Shown in pieces: positions 17,575 to 25,903 of a DNA stretch of 64,000 nucleotides. This DNA comes from CAYJLW01 sp964370965 (GTDB taxonomy: Bacteria; Actinomycetota; Acidimicrobiia; UBA2766), in contig CAYJLW010000008.1 in the NCBI GenBank assembly GCA_964370965.1, positions 25,476 to 89,475 of the forward strand, read 5' to 3'. The position numbers and the translations under genes are program-made. Positions within the stretch are counted from its first letter, which is position 1; each line of letters starts with the position of its first letter. The notes beneath the pieces were generated by a model, which made no database searches, was not told where the DNA came from, and saw nothing but the letters and a program-made list of their open reading frames with translations.

Positions 17575-17674
17575 NNNNNNNNNNNNNNNNNNNNNNNNNN
17601 NNNNNNNNNNNNNNNNNNNNNNNNNNNNNNNNNNNNNNNNNNNNNNNNNNNNNNNNNNNNNNNNNNNNNNNNNN
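17575..17674. other. 100-N scaffold gap, probably of no real length
   Basis: Exactly 100 N between two identical 55-bp ends. The simplest reading is a default-length gap between contigs that really overlap by 55 bp. Confidence 0.9.
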
Positions 17675-17729
17675 ACACCACCGGTCACGAAGACGTGCTT
17701 GGCCATCCGTTGGGACTGTAGCAGCGGCC
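17675..17729. repeat. 55-bp direct repeat, copy 2 (contig-end duplication)
   Basis: Exact copy of 17520-17574. It includes a second start of pyrG that goes nowhere. Collapsing both copies removes the gap. Confidence 0.9.
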
Positions 17730-17792
17730 TCGCTCCGGTCGGCGCATCGGCTCTCACATGGGGCGCTTGGCGTCCTGCAGGCCTCGCCGCCG

Positions 17793-17814
17793 GACATGAG
17801 CTCGAGCCCATGTC
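17793..17814. promoter_or_regulatory. 22-bp near-perfect palindrome upstream of pyrG
   Basis: GACATG and CATGTC arms enclose the self-complementary GCTCGAGC, with one mismatched pair: 10 of 11 pairs match. It lies between the stop of the MraY-like gene and pyrG, both on the minus strand, so it could be an operator for pyrG or a terminator hairpin. No T-run follows. Confidence 0.4.
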
Positions 17815-17826
17815 GAGCACCCGAGC

Positions 17827-18690
17827 TCACGAGCCCGCCGGGGGCCGCCTTCCCGCTCGGTCCAGCCACCGGAGCGGGGGAACGGCGTCGACGACCCGGC
17901 TGAAGCTCACGAGCTCCGAAAGGAGGTTGGCGCCGAGGACGAGGCCGAGGAGGACGAGCTCCGTGGTGCGCCCCGAGACCTCCACGGCGAGGTACCCGAG
18001 GGATGCCCCGACGACGTTGGCGCCCACGTCACCGAGCATGGTGCGTTCCCCGAGGTCCGCGGGGAGCAGGGCCCATGCCGCCCCCAGCGGCGGGGCCACG
18101 GCAGCGGCCGCCGCCTCGCCGTGGCCGTAGACGAGCAGGGGCACCCCGGCGAGGACGGACGCCTTGAGGAGCCGACCCGGCGCCCGGTCGAGGAGGTTGG
18201 CGAGGTTCGCTGACAGCGCGACCAGCGCCGCCCCCACGAGCAGCCACACCCAGTCGCGGGCCCGGGGGGCGACGACGACGGCGGCGACGGCACCCCCGCC
18301 CAGGAGCTTCGCCAGGCCCGTGGTGAGGCGCCCCCGGCGGGCCGCCCGCACGTGGCCCCGGAAGCCCCGGTCGCCCCCGCTGCCGAGGAGGTCGTCGAGG
18401 AGGCCGAGAAACCCGAAGCCCGCTGTGAGGGCGAGAGCGGGCAACTCCACGGTGGCGACGCGCAGGCGGGCGACCTCCCCGACCGCTGCCAGGCGCCACA
18501 CGGCGATGCCCGCCTGCACGGCGAGGGCGGCAAGGACGATCGCCGTGCCCCCCGCGACGGGCACCTGGCGGCCGGCGTAGTTCTCGCGCAGCAGCGGCCC
18601 GGCCGTGAGCCAGTCGCGCCCGGCCCGCCACACGAGGGCGCAAGCCAGGGCGCCTCCGACGAGGCCGGCGAGGAGGCGGGCCTCGTTCAC
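17827..18690 (-). CDS. MraY/WecA-like polyprenyl-phosphate sugar transferase
   Basis: 287 residues with about eight membrane helices. FGFLGLLDDLLG corresponds to the Mg-binding Asp pair region, ANLANLLDRAPGR to the DNAxN-like loop, and MLGDVGANVVGASLGYLA to the GDxG loop of the GT4-like phospho-sugar transferase family (MraY, WecA). Such enzymes move a sugar phosphate from a UDP-sugar to a lipid carrier in the membrane. It is shorter than MraY and the motifs are looser, so the substrate is open. Its GTG overlaps the upstream stop (GTGA). Neighbours include murJ, pointing to cell-wall work. Confidence 0.75.
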   Translation of the reverse strand: MNEARLLAGLVGGALACALVWRAGRDWLTAGPLLRENYAGRQVPVAGGTAIVLAALAVQAGIAVWRLAAVGEVARLRVATVELPALALTAGFGFLGLLDDLLGSGGDRGFRGHVRAARRGRLTTGLAKLLGGGAVAAVVVAPRARDWVWLLVGAALVALSANLANLLDRAPGRLLKASVLAGVPLLVYGHGEAAAAAVAPPLGAAWALLPADLGERTMLGDVGANVVGASLGYLAVEVSGRTTELVLLGLVLGANLLSELVSFSRVVDAVPPLRWLDRAGRRPPAGS

Positions 18691-21035
18691 CCGGCCCCCT
18701 CGGCGACGGTGAGCTCCGGTTCCACATCAGGTTCCGGGACCCCCCCCCACGGTGCCGTCCTCAGGTACAGCAGGACCGGGATCACGATGCCGAGCATGGT
18801 GGCGGCGATGGCGATCCCGGAGTCGTTGAGGAGCGCCCCGAGGACGGCTGTCACGAGGACACCGAGAAGGCCCTGGGTGAGGGGCGGGTAGCGGTCGTAC
18901 ACCGCACGCAGGCCGGGTTGCTGGGTGGAGAGGACCGCGAGGGCGATCAACGCGACGGGGACGACGAGGACGAAGACCGACGACGTGAGAATCGACCAGC
19001 TCGTCACCAGCTTGCGCTGCACGACGAGGGCGAACGGTGCCAGGTCGCCGCTGAGGATCGCCTCTGCCAGCCGACCCAGGTGCGTCCGGGAGGCCGCCGG
19101 GCGGGCGAGGTCGACGGCGGCGAACGCCACCACGGCGAAGACGAGCACCCCGAGGGACCACAGCGCCAGGCGCCAGTTCACCCGCCGCCGGGACAGGAGC
19201 AGCCAGGTCACGGCGAGTGCGGGCACACCGGCCAGGACGCCCCCGACGTCGGCCCCCCAGCCGGGCATGCCGTCGACGACGACGAGGCCGGCGAAGAACG
19301 CCGCCACCCCCGTCATGGCCCGCCTGGTGTTCCCCACGCGCACGAGAACGAGGGTCGCGCACAGGATCCCGGAGGCGAAGAAGAGCGAGAAACCGTTGTT
19401 GGAGAACCCCGAGAAGCGCCCCGCCACGATCGGGGAGTAGCCGAAGGGGGAGTTGAACCCGAGCCAGCTCCCCGTGACGACGTCGAGGGCGAGGAGGACG
19501 ACCATGAAAGCCGTCACCGCCAGCACCCGCAGGGGCGCCCAGCGCCGGGGCAGCGCCCAGGCGCCCCCGGCGACGGCGAGGCCGACGGCGCCCACGACGA
19601 CGAGGGAGACCGGGGTCTTCCAGCCCTGGAAGGGGAGGATGCGCAACAGGAACATCGCCGCCGGCGTGGCAAGGAGCCAGAGGGAGAGGAACGCCAGTGC
19701 GGGAGACGCCTCCCGGCCCCGGAGGTGGAAACCGGCCATCAGGTACACGAGGGCCTGGAGGAGGATCCAGGCCACGGTCAGGGGGGTGAGCATCTGCTCG
19801 CGCCGCACGGACTGACGGTTCATGAGCACCAGCGCGTCGAGGTCCGGGGGCACGGCCGTGGACTCGATGACGCGCCCGGACATGTCGTCGGGGGCCTCGA
19901 CGCCGAGGGCGTCCAGGATCGTGGGGGCGACGTCGGGCAGCGTGACGACCCCCGATCGTGAAGTGCTGGGTGAGGTGAGCATCCCGGGTCTCACCCCGGG
20001 GCCCGCCATGGCGAACAGCGTGAGCTCCTCGCGCTCGCCGGACGCCGCCGGGGACATGAGGACGAAGAGCGAGCGATCGAGGTCGACCCGTTCGAGGAGG
20101 CCCCCGAGAAGCTCGTCGGCCCGCCGTAGTGCCCGGCGGTCGACGGCGGCCGCCTGCCCGGGAAGGGCGAGGGGGCGGGCCCTCTCGACGCGCGCGAGGT
20201 CCGACGCCTCCACGACGACCGCGGCGGCCACGTCACGGACTGCGTCGTAGCGCCGCAGGACCTCCGCCACGTCGAGGCGGACGCCGTAGGGCCAGTCGGG
20301 GTCCTCGACCAGGAGACCCTCGCTCACGCTGCCGCACGCCACGGTGCCGAGAGGATCCATCACCGCCAGCGCCAGGCCGCGTCCGAGCTCCACGCCCACG
20401 GTCTCTGTGGTCGACTTGGTGCGCGGATCGACCGGGGGCGGCTCGGCCGCCTCGAGACGGCTGGCGCTCGACAGGGCGGGGCCGTCACCGTTGCCGAGAG
20501 CCGCCGTCTTCAGGCCCGCGGAGGCGAGGGCTCCTCCGAGCGCGCCGGCGACGGCACCGTAGAGGCGCTCCTCGTTCGCCCTCACGACGTCGGCGACACC
20601 CACTTGGAGCACGGCGGCGTCCGAGGAACGTCCGGTCCGCCGGCGGTAGGTCTCCGCCGCCGTGGAGTTGTCGACCGCCTCGTTGCGGTTGAACGCCGCT
20701 CCGGAGAGCGCACCGGCGTCCGCTCGGGCCCCGGCGCCCAGGGTCGCGTAGCCCCGCCCCAGCGTGGTCCGCGACGCCGCCGTGCGCACCGAGAGGTTCC
20801 CCACTGCCGCCCGGTCCAGGAACGCGGTCAGGTGCGGGAGGCGGAGCGCAGTGGCGTCTTCCCAGGTCGTGTGCGGCCAGGACAGGACCACGACGGTCTC
20901 GGCGCGCGCGTGCGCACGGGTCCCGGCGCGCGGCGTGCCGGCGCAGCTCTCCGCCCCGGCCGGGACCGGGGCGCTTCCCACGACTCCGGCCGCGACCGCG
21001 CCGAGGAGCAGCGTTGCCCGCAGCACACCCTTCAC
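18687..21035 (-). CDS. Large membrane protein with alkaline-phosphatase-like ectodomain
   Basis: 782 residues. A signal segment (RATLLLGAVAAGVVGSAPV) is followed by a 370-residue extracytoplasmic domain with alkaline-phosphatase/sulfatase-superfamily traits (AETVVVLSWPHTTWED near the start, TLGRGYATLGAG, and LTLFAMAGPGVRPGMLTSPSTSRSG then TLPDVAPTILDALG). The second half has about ten membrane helices. Proteins of this build occur in actinobacterial cell-wall clusters with unknown substrate. The GTG at 21035 is chosen because it overlaps the glycosyltransferase stop and follows GGAGG; the frame upstream of it is shadow sequence. Confidence 0.72.
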   Translation of the reverse strand: MKGVLRATLLLGAVAAGVVGSAPVPAGAESCAGTPRAGTRAHARAETVVVLSWPHTTWEDATALRLPHLTAFLDRAAVGNLSVRTAASRTTLGRGYATLGAGARADAGALSGAAFNRNEAVDNSTAAETYRRRTGRSSDAAVLQVGVADVVRANEERLYGAVAGALGGALASAGLKTAALGNGDGPALSSASRLEAAEPPPVDPRTKSTTETVGVELGRGLALAVMDPLGTVACGSVSEGLLVEDPDWPYGVRLDVAEVLRRYDAVRDVAAAVVVEASDLARVERARPLALPGQAAAVDRRALRRADELLGGLLERVDLDRSLFVLMSPAASGEREELTLFAMAGPGVRPGMLTSPSTSRSGVVTLPDVAPTILDALGVEAPDDMSGRVIESTAVPPDLDALVLMNRQSVRREQMLTPLTVAWILLQALVYLMAGFHLRGREASPALAFLSLWLLATPAAMFLLRILPFQGWKTPVSLVVVGAVGLAVAGGAWALPRRWAPLRVLAVTAFMVVLLALDVVTGSWLGFNSPFGYSPIVAGRFSGFSNNGFSLFFASGILCATLVLVRVGNTRRAMTGVAAFFAGLVVVDGMPGWGADVGGVLAGVPALAVTWLLLSRRRVNWRLALWSLGVLVFAVVAFAAVDLARPAASRTHLGRLAEAILSGDLAPFALVVQRKLVTSWSILTSSVFVLVVPVALIALAVLSTQQPGLRAVYDRYPPLTQGLLGVLVTAVLGALLNDSGIAIAATMLGIVIPVLLYLRTAPWGGVPEPDVEPELTVAEGAG

Positions 21036-22093
21036 TTCTGCAGCACCTCCCGGTAGACGACCTCGAAACGGTCGAGCATCGCCGCCACCGTGAAGTCGGC
21101 GGCCACCTTCGCTCTCGCCCCGGCCCCGAGACGGGCACGCTCCCCGGCGTCCCGGGCGAGGCCGGCGAGGGCGTCCGCGAGCCCGGCGACGTCGCCCACG
21201 TCCACGAGCACGCCGGTGCGTCGCGGCTCCACGAGCAGGGGGATCCCCCCCGTGCGGGTGCCCACGAGGGGCAGGCCCGCCCACGCAGCCTCCTGGAGGA
21301 ACAGCGCCACGGCCTCCCATGCCGAGCTCAGGACGGCGACGTCGGCAGCGGCGGCGAGGTCGGCGACGTCCCGCCGGGCACCGAGGAGGCGCACCGGGGC
21401 CGCCGTCTCCGCGACGAGGGCCGAGAGCTTCTCCCGGTCCGGGCCGTCCCCCGCCAGGAGCACCTCAATGGTGTCCGCGCCCACCCGGGCGGCCGCCCGT
21501 ACGAGGTCCCCGAGGCGCTTCTGCGGGTGCAGGCGGGCCGCGCAGAGGGCCACCACGGCGTCCGGGGCGATGCCGAGGTCGGCGCGCACGTCCTCTCTAC
21601 GGCGCGCCGGCACCGGAGGGTCCAGGGCACACGTGACCGTGACGGCGCCGGGGCCGAGTCGTGCGGTGATGTCGGGGGACGCACCCACGGCCCTGTCGGC
21701 GTGGCGGCCCAGCCAGGGCTCTGCCCGCCGGGCGAGGCGCCAGGCCCGCCCCGCCGTCTCGGGCAGGACGAGGTTGTGCAGGGACGCGACGACCGGGGCG
21801 CGGGCTCTCCTGGTGACGACGACCCCGGCACGGAGGCCGTGGACGTGACAGACGTCCGTCTCGGCGAGGAGGGGCCGGAGGGCCTTGGCGGCGGCGGGTG
21901 CGTCCGCCCAGCGCCCGGGCAGGGACACGGGGACGAACCGCTCCCCCAGCCCGGCCATGGCGCCCTCGCGGAGGTCCGCGGGACCGGCGACACGGACGTC
22001 CCAGTCCCGGGCGACGAAGCCGTCGGCGAGTTGGCGGACGTGGCCGCCGATGCCCCCGGTGGACGGCCCCAGCGCCAGCAGGAGCCGGCTCAC
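21032..22093 (-). CDS. GT4-family glycosyltransferase
   Basis: About 353 residues, GT-B fold. The N-terminal half has LLLALGPSTGGIGGHVRQLADG (acceptor and sugar-nucleotide loop) and CHVHGLRAGVV. The C-terminal half has ALCAARLHPQKRLGDLVRA, VLLAGDGPDREKL and the E-x7-E-type segment SSAWEAVALFLQEAAWAGLP. It transfers a sugar from a nucleotide donor, probably to a lipid-linked or cell-wall acceptor given the neighbours. The GTG at 22093 overlaps the murJ stop (GTGA), and its own stop overlaps the next start, so all three are translationally coupled. Confidence 0.85.
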   Translation of the reverse strand: MSRLLLALGPSTGGIGGHVRQLADGFVARDWDVRVAGPADLREGAMAGLGERFVPVSLPGRWADAPAAAKALRPLLAETDVCHVHGLRAGVVVTRRARAPVVASLHNLVLPETAGRAWRLARRAEPWLGRHADRAVGASPDITARLGPGAVTVTCALDPPVPARRREDVRADLGIAPDAVVALCAARLHPQKRLGDLVRAAARVGADTIEVLLAGDGPDREKLSALVAETAAPVRLLGARRDVADLAAAADVAVLSSAWEAVALFLQEAAWAGLPLVGTRTGGIPLLVEPRRTGVLVDVGDVAGLADALAGLARDAGERARLGAGARAKVAADFTVAAMLDRFEVVYREVLQK

Positions 22094-23697
22094 GTCAGCC
22101 TGCCCGACAGCAGGCCCCACTGCGGCGCCCGGAGGACCTTGGCGGCGGCGAGGTACACGGCGAGGCCGGCGGCGCCCCCGGCGACGCAGGCCGCCGCCAG
22201 GGCCCACCGCCCGTCGCCCGCCGCCGCGGTGACGCGCCCCGCGAGGCCCCACGCCACGACGGCCATGAGCCCAGCGCCGGGCAGGCAGCGGAGGGTGGCG
22301 GCGGCGGCGCTTCCGAGCGTGGCGGCGTCGAGGCCGCGTGCCGCGACCACGCCGGCGGCGACGAGGTAGGCGAGCGCCGTCCCGAGGCCCAGTGCCGCGA
22401 CCTGCCAGAGACCTCGGGTCGCGAAGACGAGGCCGAGCATGAGGCCGGTACCGAGCGTGAGGCCGGCGGCATTCGCCACGGTGGGCAGGCGGGTGTCGTG
22501 GCGGGCGTACGCGACGCGCGTGAGAGCGAGGAACCAGCAGTAGCCGAGGACTGCGAGGCCGAAGGAACGCAGGTGCACGGCGAGCTCCCGGGTGCCGGCC
22601 GCTGTCATGTTGCCGATCCGGAAGACCCCGGACGCCGGCTCCGCGAGGGCGACCATGGCCACGCCGACAGGCAGGACACAGAACGCCACGTTCCCCAGGA
22701 GCCGGGCCGCCTCGGCGGCGAACCCGGCGCGGTCGCCCTCACGCTGCAGACGGGCGAGCGCCGGGAAGGCAGCCGTCGCCAGCGGCGTGGCGAAGAGGGC
22801 GAAGGGCAGCAGGAAGAACGCCCAACCGACCTGGAACGGGACCACGTTCGTGCGGTTCGAGAGCACGACCATGACCATGAGGCCCACCTGGTTCAGTCCC
22901 ACGTAGCCCGCCGCGTAGAGGCCGAGGCGGGCGACGCGGCGCAGGTCGGGGTTGTGACGGTCCAGGGTGGGACGGAGCCGGAAGCGGCTGCGGCGCACGG
23001 CGAGCACCTGGGGCAGGGCGAGGAGGACGACGCCCACCGTGGTCCCGACGCCGAGCAGCAGGCCGCCTGACGTCGTGACGGTCCCTCTTGCGGTCTCCCC
23101 GAACCACCGGCCGTACGCGAAGTAGACGGCGATCACGCAGACGTTGTTCCAGATCGGTGCCGCCGCCCCGGCGAGGAAGCGGCGTTGCGCGTTCAGCACG
23201 CCGGTACACACCATGGCGACAACGTAGAAGAACACCTGCGGGAGGAAACAGCGCAGGAAGAAGGCCCCCTGGGTGACCTTCGCCGCCCGATCCGCGGCGT
23301 CGGGGTCGGCGACGAAGAGGAGCCGGGCGAGCGGGTCGGCGAGGACGACCCCGGCCAGGACGACGACGGCCATGGCCCCGAGGGCAAAGCCGAGGACGGC
23401 CCCGGCGAGGCGTTCGGCGTCCTCTCGACGCTCTTCGTGGAGGCGGGCCACCAGGGTGGGGATGAGCACCGCCGACAGGGTGCCCGCGGCGACGAGCTCG
23501 AAGACGAGGTTCGGCAGCGAGTTGGCCGTCTGGTAGGTGTCGCCCAGGAACGTGGAGCCGAGGACGGCCGAGACGACGACGATGCGTACGAAGCCCCCGA
23601 GGCGGCTCACGAGCGTGACTGCGGACATGAGGGCCCCCGAGCGCCGCTGCGCGGCTGCACTGTCGAGCGCGGCGAGCTCCGCGGGATCCGTAGTCAT
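22090..23697 (-). CDS. murJ: Lipid II flippase MurJ
   Basis: 535 residues with about 14 membrane helices of the MATE-like MVF family. Typical MurJ segments are SRLGGFVRIVVVSAVLGS near the N-terminus, DTYQTANSLPNLVFELVAAG and LSAVLIPTLV. MurJ moves lipid-linked peptidoglycan precursor across the inner membrane. Unlike mycobacterial MurJ there is no long pseudokinase tail. It lies between the copper-transporter-like gene and the glycosyltransferase. Confidence 0.92.
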   Translation of the reverse strand: MTTDPAELAALDSAAAQRRSGALMSAVTLVSRLGGFVRIVVVSAVLGSTFLGDTYQTANSLPNLVFELVAAGTLSAVLIPTLVARLHEERREDAERLAGAVLGFALGAMAVVVLAGVVLADPLARLLFVADPDAADRAAKVTQGAFFLRCFLPQVFFYVVAMVCTGVLNAQRRFLAGAAAPIWNNVCVIAVYFAYGRWFGETARGTVTTSGGLLLGVGTTVGVVLLALPQVLAVRRSRFRLRPTLDRHNPDLRRVARLGLYAAGYVGLNQVGLMVMVVLSNRTNVVPFQVGWAFFLLPFALFATPLATAAFPALARLQREGDRAGFAAEAARLLGNVAFCVLPVGVAMVALAEPASGVFRIGNMTAAGTRELAVHLRSFGLAVLGYCWFLALTRVAYARHDTRLPTVANAAGLTLGTGLMLGLVFATRGLWQVAALGLGTALAYLVAAGVVAARGLDAATLGSAAAATLRCLPGAGLMAVVAWGLAGRVTAAAGDGRWALAAACVAGGAAGLAVYLAAAKVLRAPQWGLLSGRLT

Positions 23698-23766
23698 GCC
23701 GGGGCGAGGTTAACGGCTGGCCTTCCCCCGGTCGCGGCGCCCCCGGGCCTGCCCCCCCCGTGACCT

Positions 23767-24711
23767 CTAGCCGGCGACGCGCTCGGGGAGGAGACGCTCG
23801 GCGCCGGGGCCGGTGCCGTAGGCGCCGAAGATCCCGGCCGGGGCCTGGGAGAGAGCCACCACGGCGGTGAAACGCCCGATCGAGCCTTGCACGTCGTCCA
23901 CTGTGGACATCGTGGCGACAGCGGCGGCGTCCCCCCGGATCGCCCTGATGTAGAACGGGTCGGCGGATCGCGCCTGGGCGGCGAGCGCCCGCTTGGAGGG
24001 CGCGATGTTGGTGGTGAGCGGCACGACGAGCTCTTCGTCGGGCACCTTGGACTCGTCGTTTCCGACGACGACCACGTAGGGCTCGGCGCCTCCCGCGGCG
24101 TTGACGTCACCCTGCTGGTCGTCGATGCGCTGGAACTCGACGAATCCGTCCGACTCCAGGCGTCCCAGCAAGTTCACCTGCGCGTCCGCGTTCACCTTGG
24201 CGGCGGCGTCGCCCGTGGGCTGGATGCGTCCCAGGCGCACTGCGAGGCCGATCGCGCTGTAGGACCAGAGGGTCGCCGTCTCGGTGTCGGGCGCCCCCAG
24301 GGCGAGCTTGAGCTGCTCTCTCGCCGTCTGGCGGCGGAGCTCGAACTTGTCTGTGAGCCAGAGGATCCCGGGAACCGACGCTCCCGCCTGACGCATGATC
24401 GTGGCCACGCCTTCGGGTACCGACGTGTCCTGGCCTTTGGGGCTGACCACGATCACAGTCTTGCCGGCGAGGCGACCCCCCACGAAGAAGGGGACCCCCT
24501 GCGCCGCGAACTCGTCCCAGACGCCGACCTCCTGTTCGGCTGCCCGGCGGTCCTTGCGCTCCTGTTTCACCTCGCGGTCGAGGCTGTCGAGCTGGGACTC
24601 GAGCCTGGTCACGATCGCCCGGTCGACGACTGTCGTGCCCATGAGCACCCCGACGCCGATGGCGAGGAACACGGCAACGATGCTCACGAGGTGGTAACGG
24701 AAGCTGATCAC
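23767..24711 (-). CDS. mctB: MctB-family copper transport protein
   Basis: 314 residues. It begins MISFRYHLVSIVAVFLAIG and VGVLMGTTVVD, one N-terminal membrane helix with the family-defining start, then a coiled coil (LESQLDSLDREVKQERKDRRAAEQEV) and an extracytoplasmic domain. The M. tuberculosis homologue (Rv1698) lies in the same place after steA and limits intracellular copper. Start ATG 4 nt after the steA stop. Confidence 0.85.
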   Translation of the reverse strand: MISFRYHLVSIVAVFLAIGVGVLMGTTVVDRAIVTRLESQLDSLDREVKQERKDRRAAEQEVGVWDEFAAQGVPFFVGGRLAGKTVIVVSPKGQDTSVPEGVATIMRQAGASVPGILWLTDKFELRRQTAREQLKLALGAPDTETATLWSYSAIGLAVRLGRIQPTGDAAAKVNADAQVNLLGRLESDGFVEFQRIDDQQGDVNAAGGAEPYVVVVGNDESKVPDEELVVPLTTNIAPSKRALAAQARSADPFYIRAIRGDAAAVATMSTVDDVQGSIGRFTAVVALSQAPAGIFGAYGTGPGAERLLPERVAG

Positions 24712-24715
24712 GGCT

Positions 24716-25903
24716 TCACCCGAACAGTCGGTCGACGATGTTGGTGAGCTCGATCCAGATCCCCTTCAGGAAGACCTGGAACGGCTCGGAGACGGCGATC
24801 ACGATGAGCATCGTGACGAGAGCGGCGGCGACGAGCAGAGCGATGTCGCTCTTTCGCACCCGTCCCTGGTAGAGGCGGTTCACGCCCTTGGCGTCGACGA
24901 GCACCGGACCCACACGGAGGCGGGTGAGGAACGTCGACGCCATCCCCGACCGGCCCTTGTCGAGGAACTCCACCATGGAGGCGTGCGTCCCTACGGCCAC
25001 GATGAGCTCGGCGCCCCTCTCGTACGCGAGGAGCATGGCGATGTCCTCTGAGGTGCCCCGGGCCTCGAAGCGGAGATACGGGAGGCCGAGGTCGCCGAGG
25101 CGGCCGGCGCCGGGCGCCCTGCCGTCGGGGTAGGCGTGCACGATGAGCTCCGCCCCGCACGTGAGGGCGTCCGTGGACACGGAGTCGAAGTCCCCGATGA
25201 TGATGTCGGGGTCGTAGCCCATCTCCAGGAGGGCGTCGGCCCCCCCGTCGACCCCTACGAGGATGGGGCGCATCTCCTTGACGTAGGGACCGAGGGCGGC
25301 GAGATCCGGTCGGTAGTCGTAGCCCCTTACGACGACGAGGCAGTGACGGCCGTGGAAGTCGAGGCGGGTCTCGGGGAGGCGGACCCCGTCGAGGATGAGA
25401 TCGCGTTCCTCGCGCATGTACTGCAGGGTGTTCTCGGCGAACTTCTCGAGCTCGGCGCCCATGAGGTGCTTCGCCTCTTCGAGGCTGGACTCGAGGGACT
25501 CCATCGTCTGGACGTGACCGTGGGCGACGGCGCGGTCGCCCACGAAGATCACGCCTCCGACGATCTTGACGTACTCGCCCTCCTCGACAGCGTCCATGAC
25601 GTCGGGCCCGCAACCGTCGACGAGGGGGATGCCCGCAGCGGAGAGCAGGAGGGGGCCCATGTTCGGGTAGCGTCCCGAGATCGACGCGCTCGCGTTCACG
25701 ACGGCACCCACCTTGGCCCGCACGAGGCCCTCTGCGCAGATGCGGTCGACGTCCTCGTGGTCGATGACTGCGATCTCGCCGGGGCGGAGCCGCACGAGGA
25801 GTTCCTTGGTGCGCCTGTCGACCCTGGCCGTGGCCTCGTAGGGGATGCCGAGATCCTCGGTGCTGTGCGGGTCGTAGGTGCTCTCGCTCAGCCAGTTGGT
25901 CAT
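24716..25903 (-). CDS. steA: SteA-like division/cell-wall protein
   Basis: 395 residues. The central part resembles thiamin-pyrophosphokinase-like proteins: VGVDGGADALLEMGYDPDII followed by GDFDSVS. In front of it is a domain with IDHEDVDRICAEGLVRAKV and NASASISGRYPNMGP. The C-terminus has a single membrane helix (ALLVAAALVTMLIVIAV), a tail anchor. In Corynebacterium SteA is reported to act with SteB in cell separation; no SteB is obvious here unless MctB plays that part. Its ATG overlaps the recN stop (ATGA). Confidence 0.83.
   Translation of the reverse strand: MTNWLSESTYDPHSTEDLGIPYEATARVDRRTKELLVRLRPGEIAVIDHEDVDRICAEGLVRAKVGAVVNASASISGRYPNMGPLLLSAAGIPLVDGCGPDVMDAVEEGEYVKIVGGVIFVGDRAVAHGHVQTMESLESSLEEAKHLMGAELEKFAENTLQYMREERDLILDGVRLPETRLDFHGRHCLVVVRGYDYRPDLAALGPYVKEMRPILVGVDGGADALLEMGYDPDIIIGDFDSVSTDALTCGAELIVHAYPDGRAPGAGRLGDLGLPYLRFEARGTSEDIAMLLAYERGAELIVAVGTHASMVEFLDKGRSGMASTFLTRLRVGPVLVDAKGVNRLYQGRVRKSDIALLVAAALVTMLIVIAVSEPFQVFLKGIWIELTNIVDRLFG

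Noticed and set aside
17520..17729. Two copies of the pyrG start as a true tandem duplication
   Set aside because: The copies abut a 100-N gap on both sides and are exactly 55 bp, which is best explained by unmerged contig ends.
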